A stretch of DNA of 64,000 nucleotides from Psychromonas algarum (GCF_004376845.1 NZ_SNUW01000006.1:1-64000), one strand, 5' to 3'. Shown: positions 40,160 through 49,644, counted from the stretch's first letter. Notes: generated by a model from the sequence alone, not told the origin. Made by a program: numbers and translations.

Positions 40160-41129
40160 CGATTAAATTTGCTGACACACCAATTTCACTTACTAAATGT
40201 CTATAAAATGCTTTTTGTACATCTAATAACCCCTGATAAACAGGGATCATCTCATTTAATTTAAAATTATGATCAACAGGTGTATTTTTATAGGCGAGCA
40301 AGGAAGCTTTTAACGCCGTTTGTACTGCATTAATTCCATCTTTGCCATGCTTTTCATAAGCGATTGTTGCCACATTCGGTTGCTTTTTTTCCCCTAACAA
40401 CTGTTCATTTGTTTCTAAGATGCCACCAATAAAGGCCCAAGACGCCTGACTATAAGGATATTGCTGAAGTTCAGGTTTAGTGATGCCAAGATTAGCTTTT
40501 GTTAATCCACTGACTTGTGCGATACGCCAATCACGAGTTTTATAAATATGTTCTATTTCAGCATTAACAACTAAAGAGAGCCCTCTATCAACATCAAAAA
40601 GAAAAGCATCTCGATTAGCTTTATAACCATCACTAATTTGTGTAAAGCGTTCACACACATTTGCCACCATCACTTTAGCAAACTCTTTTCTGCGCTCAGT
40701 CCAATCAGCACTGAACATCACCGAATCGATTGCCCCCATGGTTTTGTATGAGTTTTTATAAAGTGCTGTTGATGGCTTTGAATCACGGCTAACTAAACGC
40801 TCAATACTTTCATGAATATTTTCATTTCCACTATGGAAATAATCAATCATCAATGGGTAATCCATTGCATTCATATCATAATCACCCAGAATATAACTCG
40901 CTTGTACTTTCCCCCAGCTTTTAGCCAATGTTACAAATGCTTGGTGGCGCACATCATCCGACTTACTACTTAATGCGGTTTGTAAATTCAGACAAGACGT
41001 TACTGCGTTATCTGCATTATGCTGAATAACATTGTCATAGATAGAAGCATAAGGATCTTTTTCCTGCGCATAACTGAACAGTGGAACACTCAATAAACAA
41101 ATGAATGACAAAGGTGTAAAAATTTTCAT
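40143..41129 (-). CDS. imelysin-like periplasmic protein
   Basis: 328 residues with a signal peptide (1-21, ending SYA) and an otherwise helical sequence. The pattern (ASWAFIGGILETNE, helical repeats) and its place beside DUF1111 and a clear imelysin support membership of the imelysin/IrpA superfamily, but the GxHxxE motif is not obvious. The ATG overlaps the stop of the DUF1111 gene as ATGA, showing translational coupling. Imelysins are thought to bind iron or heme-related ligands in the periplasm; the exact role is unknown. Confidence 0.65.
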   Translation of the reverse strand: MKIFTPLSFICLLSVPLFSYAQEKDPYASIYDNVIQHNADNAVTSCLNLQTALSSKSDDVRHQAFVTLAKSWGKVQASYILGDYDMNAMDYPLMIDYFHSGNENIHESIERLVSRDSKPSTALYKNSYKTMGAIDSVMFSADWTERRKEFAKVMVANVCERFTQISDGYKANRDAFLFDVDRGLSLVVNAEIEHIYKTRDWRIAQVSGLTKANLGITKPELQQYPYSQASWAFIGGILETNEQLLGEKKQPNVATIAYEKHGKDGINAVQTALKASLLAYKNTPVDHNFKLNEMIPVYQGLLDVQKAFYRHLVSEIGVSANLIDADGD

Positions 41130-42526
41130 AATTGCTCCAAAAAATGTAACAAGGCCAAACGTTCGGCTTGCTCTAATTTAATAAATATTGATTTTGATTT
41201 TTCAGCTTCTCCACCGTGCCAAAGAATCGCCTCTTCCGGTGTTTTGGCTCGCGCATCATGTAAAAAACGATGTTGTGCACGAACACGAGCGCCAACACCC
41301 CATAAAGGCGCAGTACGAAATTCTCGTTCAGTTGCTAGAAACTCTGGACGCCCATCTTTTAATTCCTCCCCCATATCATGCAACAACAAATCAGAATAAG
41401 GACGAAATTCAACGCCTTCAGTTGTTGTTAATGTAGGACGATGGCAGCTAACACAACCAATTGATTCAAAGAGTTTTTTACCTTTAATCGCTTGAGCATC
41501 TAAATGACGAGTTTGTGGTGCTTTATGGTCACGAATAAAAGAGGCAATTGCTTGTAAACGCAACATAGGAAGATCTAAACTTCCCACTCTTGTGTTATCT
41601 CCTTTAGGTGCAGCAAGACAATCTGCTTGTGCCGGTTGGCAAAGCTCTTCTGGAAAAAATGGATTCGTTAAACCAAGGTCAAACGCTGCAGCATTGGCAG
41701 TTTGTCCAATGATACTAGGTGCGCTAGCTTTCCAATTTAAACGCCCTAATATTTTTTTATCTTGTGTTGGTGAATGCAACCAATTTACTCGACCACTAAT
41801 ACCATCTGCATTGTCATCATTTGCATCTTCCCAAGCAATAATATCTGCTACTGACACTTGTTCAATTAATCGCAAACCAGCCAAAATAGGAGGTTGTCTT
41901 AAAGAAATCACCGTTTCTTCAGCTAAAGGACCATAAGCTAATTTTTCTAAATAAGGGATAAATCTTGTTAAAGTCAATACCTCACCATCAGGGTAAGTAA
42001 AAGGAATTGATTCAACTTTTAATCTTGTCTGCGCTTCAGGTTGAACCTTACCATTACCTCTTATTGAAACTTGAGCACCGTAAACGGGATCGGGCACACT
42101 ATCATGCATAGGTGTTTCAATATTATTCATAGACCAACGTGATGAGTGTTTACTTGGCTGAGTTAATTTAAAAACCAAACTACGTAATGGTTGGTTTTCA
42201 TTACTAATCGTTGGTGCACTGCCGTTATTAATATGGCAACTCACACAAGTATTTGAACTAAAATGCGGGCCTAAGCCATCTCGTGCAGTTGTTGCACTAG
42301 GCGCTTCAACCCATGGGATAGTGAAAAAAGAACGACCAAGAATGTATTGATCAAACGCTGAATCATTCATCTTAATAGCATGGGAGAAAGGTTTACTGCC
42401 ACCAGCATCAGTAAATTCATCTGTATTAACATCATTTGTTTTACTATGGACAAAATGACTAGAGGCTAACAATAAAAAAATCCCACTAAAAAGATGCTTT
42501 GTCGCCTGATTACAATTGTTTTTCAT
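41126..42526 (-). CDS. di-heme DUF1111 (putative thiol oxidoreductase) c-type cytochrome
   Basis: 466 residues with an N-terminal signal sequence (about 1-28) and two heme c sites, CVSCH at 94-98 and CVSCH at 358-362. The region around VSIRGNGKVQPEAQ and the ending with HGGEAEKSKSIF (AILWHGGEA) match DUF1111 di-heme proteins, relatives of MauG/CcpA peroxidases. In vibrios and Shewanella such genes sit between imelysin genes (from memory). It overlaps the next gene by four bases and is separated from the imelysin lipoprotein gene upstream by about 200 bases that contain a hairpin. Confidence 0.85.
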   Translation of the reverse strand: MKNNCNQATKHLFSGIFLLLASSHFVHSKTNDVNTDEFTDAGGSKPFSHAIKMNDSAFDQYILGRSFFTIPWVEAPSATTARDGLGPHFSSNTCVSCHINNGSAPTISNENQPLRSLVFKLTQPSKHSSRWSMNNIETPMHDSVPDPVYGAQVSIRGNGKVQPEAQTRLKVESIPFTYPDGEVLTLTRFIPYLEKLAYGPLAEETVISLRQPPILAGLRLIEQVSVADIIAWEDANDDNADGISGRVNWLHSPTQDKKILGRLNWKASAPSIIGQTANAAAFDLGLTNPFFPEELCQPAQADCLAAPKGDNTRVGSLDLPMLRLQAIASFIRDHKAPQTRHLDAQAIKGKKLFESIGCVSCHRPTLTTTEGVEFRPYSDLLLHDMGEELKDGRPEFLATEREFRTAPLWGVGARVRAQHRFLHDARAKTPEEAILWHGGEAEKSKSIFIKLEQAERLALLHFLEQL

Positions 42527-42646
42527 AAATCATTTTCAAAATAAATTACACCTATATCCATTAGATATTTATCTTTCTGCCTAAAGTCTATTACTTCACA
42601 ACTGGCTAAACTTTATACTTTAGTGATAACCGTCATATGGAACGAG

Positions 42647-42680
42647 AAACGCCACCAGCCTAATTTGGCTAATGGCGTTT
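42647..42680 (-). terminator. hairpin between imelysin and DUF1111 genes
   Basis: AAACGCCA with TGGCGTTT, then AGCC with GGCT inside, separated by small internal loops. The T-run after it is weak (TTTCTCGTT). It could attenuate expression of the redox genes relative to the uptake genes. Confidence 0.5.
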
Positions 42681-42727
42681 ATAACAATGACCTTTATTAT
42701 ATTAAAGTCTTATCACTTTAAACCGCG

Positions 42728-44128
42728 TTAGATTTGTGTTTCTTCAGCGTCAGTCACATCATTTGTTGTTAATGAAATACCGTAAGCTTTAGAAACAATG
42801 ACCATTTGATCACCTAAGCGGCGTAATTGATTTTTAAGTGTGACGATATTTTGTACACTGTCTTTGTTTTCTGGGCGAATTTGATAATCAAAATGCATTG
42901 TTGTCGTTGCTAATGTATTGATTTTTTCGATGCGAGTTTCGATATCTGCCATTAATTTGCTGATTGCAGCCTGTTCTTCTGTTGATAAATTGTCAATGAA
43001 AGCAGGACCGACTTTTTTACCTTTATATTCACCTAATAATACGTTTTTAATACCTTGATAGTTTAAGGCAATATCACGGTGCGTATTATCAGAGAAACAT
43101 GAATGCTCATCTTCTTCACTTGGCGTTAATACTGCAACAGCAATTCGTTCGTTAGCTAATTCTGATTTAGAGAATACACCAACACCAGCAAAAATTTGTT
43201 TTAGAGAAACAGCAGGATCAATATTTTTAGATGCTTGCTCACCCGTTAGTTGATCTAATAATGCCGCACGATAAAGGCCTTTATCTCCATTCACTTTATC
43301 ATCCCAAGCACTGGCAACAACGGTTAAATCTTCAACCATTTTATCTGCCACTGCATTTAGGTAATCAAGACGACGTTTGGCAAATTTATCCGTAGTAAAA
43401 TCTGTTACTGGACGTTGACCTGCTGTCATTGCTCCGTTAGTAATAGTATCTTCGATCATGTTGTTATAGTCTTGATCTTGTCCCCACAGCATAAACTCTA
43501 TTGCATGATAACCTGCCGCAACGTTTGCATCACCACCATTAGTATTTAACTCTCCCAGTACTTCAGGAGTCAGTGTTGTTACATCAACAGCAGTCACATC
43601 TTCACCACCAGGTGTAAACATGCCAGTTGTATCGATAATATTGCCACTAGTGCGCTTATTATTTGCATCAATAGTGTAATCAATCATGTTCTCGTCTAGC
43701 GGCCAAGAATTAAGTTCACCTTCGACACCACCGTAAGTTTCAGCAACCCAACCATCTTCAGCATCGATTGGGCCATTTGAAAGACGGAAAATTTCTGTTG
43801 TACCGTAGCTCTCACGAGAAACTAACCAAGCATCTTTAGCTACTTGTAACGTTTTTTCAGTTGGATTTTTTGAAAAGTCAGTAATAGCGACTTGTAACGC
43901 TTTTGCATCTTTTAAAGTGTCTGAATAGTTGGCAGAAGCAATACTTGCATAAGTTGATAAAGTGGCTAATTTATCACCCTTAGAGATCCCTGCTGTAACA
44001 TTAGTATTTGATGTAGTTTCTACAGCGGCAACTTCATTTTTTGATACAGCCGTTTTTCCACCTGTTGAATTACAAGCTGAAACTAATAGTGCTCCTGCAA
44101 TCATCGTGCTTAATATTGTCTTATTCAC
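42728..44128 (-). CDS. imelysin-family iron-regulated lipoprotein (IrpA-like)
   Basis: 466 residues from a GTG at 44128. An AGGAGT site lies 7 bases before this GTG, whereas the in-frame ATG at 44134 is only 1 base from it and the ATG at 44149 is upstream of it. The GTG start gives a classic lipoprotein signal MNKTILSTMIAGALLVSAC with Cys19 as the lipidated residue. The imelysin motif GYHAIEFMLWGQD (GxHxxE) and the segment HSCFSDNTHRDI are present. Imelysins of this type are iron-regulated envelope proteins. It lies 86 bases after the FTR1 gene. Confidence 0.9.
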   Translation of the reverse strand: MNKTILSTMIAGALLVSACNSTGGKTAVSKNEVAAVETTSNTNVTAGISKGDKLATLSTYASIASANYSDTLKDAKALQVAITDFSKNPTEKTLQVAKDAWLVSRESYGTTEIFRLSNGPIDAEDGWVAETYGGVEGELNSWPLDENMIDYTIDANNKRTSGNIIDTTGMFTPGGEDVTAVDVTTLTPEVLGELNTNGGDANVAAGYHAIEFMLWGQDQDYNNMIEDTITNGAMTAGQRPVTDFTTDKFAKRRLDYLNAVADKMVEDLTVVASAWDDKVNGDKGLYRAALLDQLTGEQASKNIDPAVSLKQIFAGVGVFSKSELANERIAVAVLTPSEEDEHSCFSDNTHRDIALNYQGIKNVLLGEYKGKKVGPAFIDNLSTEEQAAISKLMADIETRIEKINTLATTTMHFDYQIRPENKDSVQNIVTLKNQLRRLGDQMVIVSKAYGISLTTNDVTDAEETQI

Positions 44129-44214
44129 TTCCATTACTCCTAGATACATAAAAAATTATAAGTTTTATATTAATAAATTAAGAAAACTTGTATTTTCTGC
44201 TTCCTGCAATTTAA

Positions 44215-45087
44215 TTAATTTTTGTTAACACCCGTGCGAGCAAGTTGCTCATTCTTTTTAGTAGACTGCCATTTAAGTAACACTATTACAGCAATCCAAA
44301 AAGTACTTAAAACGGCTAAATCCCAGCCAATTGGCTGTGAACGATAGGCAAATAATGAAGCCATTAAATTACCTAATACCGAACTATCACTTAATACACT
44401 GGTCATATCCCACACATTACTATAAAGCCAACCAGGTAAATCAATAGCCGCTAAAGGCCCTCCTAGTAATTTTTCAGATGCAGATAAAAACAAGGCGGAT
44501 CCTAAAAATAACAACATAATTTCAGTGACTCGGAAAAACCACTTCCATGAGATAAAACGACCACCCAATTGCAAAGCATAAAAAAGAATCATCGCCAGTG
44601 CTAAACCAATACCTGCAGCCATAAAAAAGCTCATGTAAGAAGCAAAAGAATCAAGTTGTAATAGTGAGCCATAAAGAAACATCACTGTTTCAGAGCCTTC
44701 TCGTCCAACGGCAATCATGGCCAGAAAAAAGACTCCCCACCAATTCTTTTCACCTGCGAGGTTTGTAGCTAATCCATTTTCAATTTCTTGTTTTAACGTT
44801 CGCCCATGGACACGCATCCACATAACCATTTGCACAATTAATGCACTAGCAAAAGCCAACATACCAATTTCAAACCAAGTACGTGCTTCCCCACCTAAAA
44901 TATCTGTTACGCCAATCAAAGTTAACGTTAATAATGTTGCTAAGCCAAATCCTGCGAGTATTCCTGCAAATAACCACTTTTTTCCTGTTTGCGCATCTTC
45001 TCTATCATTCATCCAAGCATACAAAATACCGAGCACTAAGAGAGCTTCGATACTCTCTCTGCATACAACAAAAATAGTTTGTCCCAT
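44215..45087 (-). CDS. FTR1-family high-affinity iron permease (EfeU-like)
   Basis: 290 residues with about seven membrane segments. The two REXXE iron-ligand motifs are RESIE (residues 10-14) and REGSE (129-133), as in yeast Ftr1 and bacterial EfeU. It moves ferric or ferrous iron across the inner membrane together with periplasmic partners. It begins 4 bases after the cupredoxin gene, so the two are coupled. An EfeB-type DyP peroxidase is absent; the cluster has di-heme cytochromes instead. Confidence 0.93.
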   Translation of the reverse strand: MGQTIFVVCRESIEALLVLGILYAWMNDREDAQTGKKWLFAGILAGFGLATLLTLTLIGVTDILGGEARTWFEIGMLAFASALIVQMVMWMRVHGRTLKQEIENGLATNLAGEKNWWGVFFLAMIAVGREGSETVMFLYGSLLQLDSFASYMSFFMAAGIGLALAMILFYALQLGGRFISWKWFFRVTEIMLLFLGSALFLSASEKLLGGPLAAIDLPGWLYSNVWDMTSVLSDSSVLGNLMASLFAYRSQPIGWDLAVLSTFWIAVIVLLKWQSTKKNEQLARTGVNKN

Positions 45088-45091
45088 GACT

Positions 45092-45508
45092 TTATTCCTT
45101 GCCCTTCACGATAATCTTTCCACGTGTTGTTGGTGCAAAGTCATCAAAATAATCATAAGTACCAGCATCTAAAGGGATAATAACAACACTCGTTTCAGCC
45201 CCCATAAACAATACTTTTTCTTGGCGCAATTGATTACTTTCAAATTCAGCGGGTTTATTACCAATATTGCGAATGACAATACGAAATTTTGTTTTCTCTG
45301 GTACAACCAATTCAGCAGGAATTAAAACACCATCTTTCATTTCAACTAGGTAGGTTTTTAATTTGCTATAACGAGGGTCTTTAAACTCCATGCTAAAACC
45401 ATCGGTGTCTTTTTGAGCACTCGTTGAAACTTCAGTTGTTGAAGCAAAGGAATTAACCGCCATAACAGCGATAAAAGAAGAAAGGAAAAAATGACGTAAA
45501 AATTTCAT
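45092..45508 (-). CDS. periplasmic cupredoxin-like protein of the iron-uptake operon
   Basis: 138 residues from ATG 45508, giving a signal peptide (to about residue 23, ending SFA). The cupredoxin-type fold is seen in LVVPEKTKFRIVIRNIGNKPAEFES and DAGTYDYFDDF. This resembles the EfeO N-terminal cupredoxin domain and stand-alone partners of FTR1, which are thought to bind copper or iron and oxidise or hand over iron. It is the first gene after the Fur-box promoter. An ATG five codons upstream lacks a ribosome site. Confidence 0.85.
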   Translation of the reverse strand: MKFLRHFFLSSFIAVMAVNSFASTTEVSTSAQKDTDGFSMEFKDPRYSKLKTYLVEMKDGVLIPAELVVPEKTKFRIVIRNIGNKPAEFESNQLRQEKVLFMGAETSVVIIPLDAGTYDYFDDFAPTTRGKIIVKGKE

Positions 45509-45599
45509 TAAAAATATCCACATATCTGATTAAAAAAACAGGTTTACCCTATCAACTTCGTCAAAATTGTTAATTTTGTTAACTTTATTAACATTGCAC

Positions 45600-45628
45600 A
45601 TCATAAAGTAATAAAACAATATAATCAA
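45600..45628 (-). promoter_or_regulatory. sigma-70 promoter of the iron cluster
   Basis: Minus strand: -35 TTGATT (45628-45623), 17-base spacer, -10 TATGAT (45605-45600). Transcription would start about 85 bases before the cupredoxin gene. The rest of the 45509-45853 gap is AT-rich and holds only the Fur box and a terminator. Confidence 0.6.
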
Positions 45629-45645
45629 TAATAACTATCATTACC
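45627..45645 (-). promoter_or_regulatory. Fur box overlapping the -35 of the iron cluster promoter
   Basis: The 19-mer reads AATAATAACTATCATTACC on the plus strand and matches the Fur consensus GATAATGATAATCATTATC at 14 of 19 positions. It overlaps the -35 by two bases, where Fur with iron would block transcription. The operon content supports iron control. Confidence 0.65.
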
Positions 45646-45781
45646 ATTTACTTAGAGGTATTTATTTTTACTGAATAGTATAAAAAGATGAATAAGTGTT
45701 GGATTAATGAACTTGTTGAAATATTAAAATAGTGAAGAGTAAAATTTAGGTTAAATTTTTGAGCAAAGAAATATTAGTCAT

Positions 45782-45811
45782 AAAAAAACCGATGTGATTA
45801 AACATCGGTTT
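45782..45811 (-). terminator. terminator of the tyrS/outer-membrane protein unit
   Basis: AAACCGATGT and ACATCGGTTT, 10-bp stem, 6-base loop, followed by TTTTTTT overlap on the minus strand. Confidence 0.9.
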
Positions 45812-45853
45812 ATATATTGCTACTGAACCAGGCTAGAACTCAATTATGTATCA

Positions 45854-46555
45854 TTAGAAAGCAAAAGTTATTTGCCCCCAATATTCATGATCATTATTAG
45901 CACTTACACTAAGACCAAATGCGTCAGACAACTGCATACCAGCGTCAATTGAAGTTGCCCATTCATCAATATCAACACCTTTCATACTATGTTTAAAAGT
46001 TGGTGTGATACCAACCCAAAACATATGATTAAAAGTATATCTGGTTGTTGCGTCCAATTTGACATAAGTGGTATCACTCATCTCATCAGCCCACATATAA
46101 CCAATACTCACTTGCGGGTAAAAGTTAAGGTGTTTATCTAAAAAACCTAACTTAGCAAAAAAACCAACATTCAGGTCGTCAATACCACGATAGTCAACAT
46201 GATCTAAACGTAAATCTCTATCCCAAGTACTATTAAACGTAAGGCCTGATTCAGATGCAGAATTTAATAAAAGGTAATTAGCTTCGTAATAATCTAAGTC
46301 ATGTTTTGCAGCAACAGTGAAACGCTGTTTATAGACGCCACTTAAATAACCGCCATAAGTGCCAGATAGATCAACGCCTTCTGTTCCACCACCAATACTT
46401 GCATTGGAGTAGATAGCAGTAGGATCACTCATGTCGTTCCATGTACTTACTTTTTTATCATCGCTTTCAGCAGCCAAGGCTGAAACAGTAAACAAACCTA
46501 GTAAAGAGATAATAGACGCTTTCATTATGTAATTTTTGAACATCGTGTTCTTCAT
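45854..46555 (-). CDS. outer-membrane beta-barrel protein of unknown function
   Basis: 233 residues from ATG 46555, 2 bases after the tyrS stop with GGAAGT upstream. The signal peptide ends SALAAES (about residue 25). The mature protein alternates aromatic and polar residues in short strands and ends in phenylalanine (QITFAF), the signature for BAM recognition of outer-membrane barrels. It may form eight to ten strands. I do not recognise the family; OmpK/Tsx-like channels are one possibility. Apparently read from the tyrS transcript, with its own terminator. Confidence 0.65.
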   Translation of the reverse strand: MKNTMFKNYIMKASIISLLGLFTVSALAAESDDKKVSTWNDMSDPTAIYSNASIGGGTEGVDLSGTYGGYLSGVYKQRFTVAAKHDLDYYEANYLLLNSASESGLTFNSTWDRDLRLDHVDYRGIDDLNVGFFAKLGFLDKHLNFYPQVSIGYMWADEMSDTTYVKLDATTRYTFNHMFWVGITPTFKHSMKGVDIDEWATSIDAGMQLSDAFGLSVSANNDHEYWGQITFAF

Positions 46556-46557
46556 AT

Positions 46558-47829
46558 TTACTTCCAAATAAATAGATTAAATAAACGCTTACCACGTTTA
46601 ATTAATGTGTAACGAGCGAATAAAGCATCTGCTTTATTAATAATCACTTCAGACTCAGTAACTTTCTCACCATTAACCATCACAGCACCATTCTTAACAA
46701 ACTCACGCGCCATTTTGTTTGAAGCCGCTAATTCACAACTTGTTAATAATTCAACAATTGAAGCACTTTCTGTTGTGACTTCTGTTGCTGGTAGACCATC
46801 TTGTGCTAACTGAGCTAAGTCAGACTCACTTAAACTACTTAAGTTTCCTGAAAACAGCGCTTCTGTAATACGTTCCGCAGAAGCTAAGCCTTCTTCACCA
46901 TGTACTAAACGTGTTACTTCACGAGCAAGAATAGCCTGTCCTTGAGGGCGGCCTTTAATGTTTTTATCTGTTTCTTCAATTTCTGCAATTTCTGCAACTG
47001 ATAAGAAAGTAAAGTAACGTAAGAATTTGTAAACATCTGCATCTAAAGTCGTGATCCAAAATTGGAAAAAGGCATAAGGTGATGTCTTAGTAGGATCTAA
47101 CCAAATCGTACCTGATTCAGTTTTACCAAATTTAGTACCGTCAGCTTTTGTCACCAAAGGCATAGTAATACCAAATACTTTTTCTTGGTTCATACGACGA
47201 GTTAAATCGATACCGCCTGTAATATTTCCCCACTGGTCAGAGCCACCAATTTGCAACGTACAAGCTTTCTCTTTATTTAGTGCAGCAAAGTCGTAAGATT
47301 GTAATAGCATGTAGCTAAATTCTGTAAATGAAATACCAGAACCTTCACGGTCAATACGCTGCTTTACAGATTCTTTCTGGATCATGGCATTAACACTGAA
47401 ATGTTTACCTACATCACGTAAGAATGAAATGGTATCCATTTGACCAATCCAGTCTAGGTTATTAACCACTTCTGCTGCATTTTCTTGGTCACCAAACTCA
47501 ACAAAAGCACTCACTTGCTTTTTAATTGAATCAACCCAATTTGCAACCACATCATCGCTATTTAATTTACGCTCAGCGGCTTTAAAACTTGGATCGCCAA
47601 TTAAACCTGTAGCACCACCAACTAAAGCAAGTGGCTTGTGCCCCGCTTCTTGAAAACGTTTTAAAATTAATAGAGGCACTAAGCTGCCGATATGTAAACT
47701 ATCAGCCGTTGGATCAAAACCACAATATAATGTACGGCTCGCACTAGATAGATGTTCATGTAACTCTTCATCTGCAGTTGTTTGGGCGATTAGACCACGC
47801 GCTTTTAAATCTTCAAGTAAGGCATTCAT
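46558..47829 (-). CDS. tyrS: tyrosyl-tRNA synthetase
   Basis: 423 residues, class I synthetase for tRNA-Tyr. The HIGH-type motif is HIGS (about residues 46-49), the KMSKS-type motif is KFGKTESG (about 235), and a C-terminal S4-like RNA-binding domain begins near 355. [12 protein letters not shown] is typical of the TyrRS of E. coli type. Divergent from mtnN with about 145 bases between. Confidence 0.97.
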   Translation of the reverse strand: MNALLEDLKARGLIAQTTADEELHEHLSSASRTLYCGFDPTADSLHIGSLVPLLILKRFQEAGHKPLALVGGATGLIGDPSFKAAERKLNSDDVVANWVDSIKKQVSAFVEFGDQENAAEVVNNLDWIGQMDTISFLRDVGKHFSVNAMIQKESVKQRIDREGSGISFTEFSYMLLQSYDFAALNKEKACTLQIGGSDQWGNITGGIDLTRRMNQEKVFGITMPLVTKADGTKFGKTESGTIWLDPTKTSPYAFFQFWITTLDADVYKFLRYFTFLSVAEIAEIEETDKNIKGRPQGQAILAREVTRLVHGEEGLASAERITEALFSGNLSSLSESDLAQLAQDGLPATEVTTESASIVELLTSCELAASNKMAREFVKNGAVMVNGEKVTESEVIINKADALFARYTLIKRGKRLFNLFIWK

Positions 47830-47974
47830 TTGCTTGTTCCTAGTTTGCTACCGATAACGTAATAATTATTCACGATTTTACACAGTAAATTGCCACAAAA
47901 AAACCTTAGAGTGAAGATATAAGACATAATATGTTAGCATTGCGACTTTATTAAGTTAACAAAGAGAAAATCAT

Positions 47975-48670
47975 ATGAAAATAGGCATTATTGGTGCAAT
48001 GGATGAAGAAGTAAATATCCTAAAATCAGCGATGAATAACGTGACTACGACTAAAATTGCAGGTTGTGAATTTTATCAAGGTGACCTTAATGATAAACAA
48101 GTTATTTTAACTAAATCAGGTATTGGTAAAGTCGCTGCAGCCGTTGCAACAACGCTTTTACTAGAAAAGTTCACTCCCGATACCATTATTAACACCGGCT
48201 CTGCTGGTGGTTTTAATAGCGATCTCAACGTAGGTGATATTGTTATCTCAACAGAAGTGAGATTTCATGACGTTGACTTAACTGCATTTGGTTATGAAAT
48301 TGGTCAAATGGCGCAATTACCAGCGGCATTTGAAGCGACACCAGCACTGATTGATATTGCACAACAAGCAGCGCAAACATTACCTAATTTAAACATAGTA
48401 AAAGGTTTGATTTGTACAGGTGATATTTTCATGGCAGATCCTGCTAAAACTGAAATTGCACGTACTAACTTTCCTGAGATGGCAGCCTGTGAAATGGAAG
48501 CAGCAGCGATTGCACAAGTTTGTTTCCAATTTTCAGTACCTTTTGTGATTATTCGTTCGTTATCAGATATTGCAGGTAAGAAGTCAGAACTTTCATTTGA
48601 AGAGTTTTTGCCTGTTGCAGCGAAAAATGCATCTATTTTAGTAGAAGCAATTGTGGATCGATTAAACTAG
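47975..48670 (+). CDS. mtnN: 5'-methylthioadenosine/S-adenosylhomocysteine nucleosidase
   Basis: 231 residues. Cleaves adenine from methylthioadenosine, S-adenosylhomocysteine and 5'-deoxyadenosine, and supplies the ribosylhomocysteine branch of AI-2 synthesis. Conserved motifs are MKIGIIGAMDEEV at the N-terminus, NTGSAGGF, the EMEAAAIAQVC active-site segment (catalytic Glu and adenosine-ribose contact) and RSLSDIAG with the catalytic Asp. Single gene with a terminator. Confidence 0.97.
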   Translation: MKIGIIGAMDEEVNILKSAMNNVTTTKIAGCEFYQGDLNDKQVILTKSGIGKVAAAVATTLLLEKFTPDTIINTGSAGGFNSDLNVGDIVISTEVRFHDVDLTAFGYEIGQMAQLPAAFEATPALIDIAQQAAQTLPNLNIVKGLICTGDIFMADPAKTEIARTNFPEMAACEMEAAAIAQVCFQFSVPFVIIRSLSDIAGKKSELSFEEFLPVAAKNASILVEAIVDRLN

Positions 48671-48775
48671 CTTTTAGATTTTTATAGCCATTGCATTAAA
48701 TAAGTGATTTTAATAAGTAAAATAGATCAGTTAATTAGTGCGATGGGTATTAATCTTATGACTAAATGATAAGCA

Positions 48776-48813
48776 AAAAAGGCCCTTACCTGATGACAGA
48801 TAAGGGCCTTTTT
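48776..48813. terminator. bidirectional terminator between mtnN and fklB
   Basis: AAAAAGGCCCTTA and TAAGGGCCTTTTT, a perfect 13-bp stem with a 12-base loop between converging genes. Confidence 0.92.
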
Positions 48814-48831
48814 AATTAATAGTTTTAATTA

Positions 48832-49446
48832 TTATTTAACTTCTAGTAATTCAACTTCAAATACTAATGTTGCGTGCGGGCCAATTGCAGCGCCAGCACC
48901 ACGTTCGCCATATGCTAAGTTAGCTGGAATAGCTAATTTCATTTTACCGCCTGGAGACATTAGTTGTAATGCTTCAGTCCAACCAGCGATAACACCACCC
49001 ACTGGGAATTCAGCAGGTTGACCACGTTCAACAGAACTATCAAATACAGTACCGTCGATTAAAGAACCGTGGTAATGAACACTTACTGTAGATTCAGCAG
49101 TTGGTTTTTCACCAGAACCTTCAGTAATAACTTCATATTGAAGACCTGACTCAGTAACAACAACGCCGTCTTTTTTAGCATTTTCAGCTAAAAACTCTTC
49201 GCCAGCAGCACCTAAGATTTTAGCTTGTTCAGCAGCCGCAGCTTGCATACGCTCAGAGATAACTTGGAATGCAGCTTGTAGATCTTGTTGAGAAACTTTG
49301 CTTTCTGCACCAGCAAATGCATCAGCAATACCTGCAGATACTGCAGAGATATCTAAACCATCAAACGGGTTAGAAGCAAGTTGCTCACCCATTTGTAAAC
49401 CAATACCGTAACTTGCTTGTTGCTCTTGAGTAGTATATTCAGACAT
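48832..49446 (-). CDS. fklB: FKBP-type peptidyl-prolyl isomerase FklB (FKBP22)
   Basis: 204 residues. An N-terminal helical dimerisation domain (about 1-90) starts YGIGLQMGEQL, and the C-terminal FKBP domain has VSVHYHGSLIDGTVFDSS and the binding-site segment LAYGERGAGAAIGPHATLVFEVEL. No signal peptide, so it is the cytoplasmic FklB type rather than FkpA. Accelerates proline isomerisation during folding. Monocistronic. Confidence 0.94.
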   Translation of the reverse strand: MSEYTTQEQQASYGIGLQMGEQLASNPFDGLDISAVSAGIADAFAGAESKVSQQDLQAAFQVISERMQAAAAEQAKILGAAGEEFLAENAKKDGVVVTESGLQYEVITEGSGEKPTAESTVSVHYHGSLIDGTVFDSSVERGQPAEFPVGGVIAGWTEALQLMSPGGKMKLAIPANLAYGERGAGAAIGPHATLVFEVELLEVK

Positions 49447-49644
49447 ATTTTTTCTCTTAATCTAATGAATTTTGGGTTTCCCCACTTATGTTAATTATTT
49501 ATATGGGGAGCAAAAATAGAATTTAAAGGGATAATTTAGAAAAAATTAAATTTTATTGAAATAAAATTTAACAGGTCATTTACTGTGAATGAGGTCACCA
49601 AATAATCTTATTTTGAAATAATGAAGCTGGACTTAAAGGGCAAG

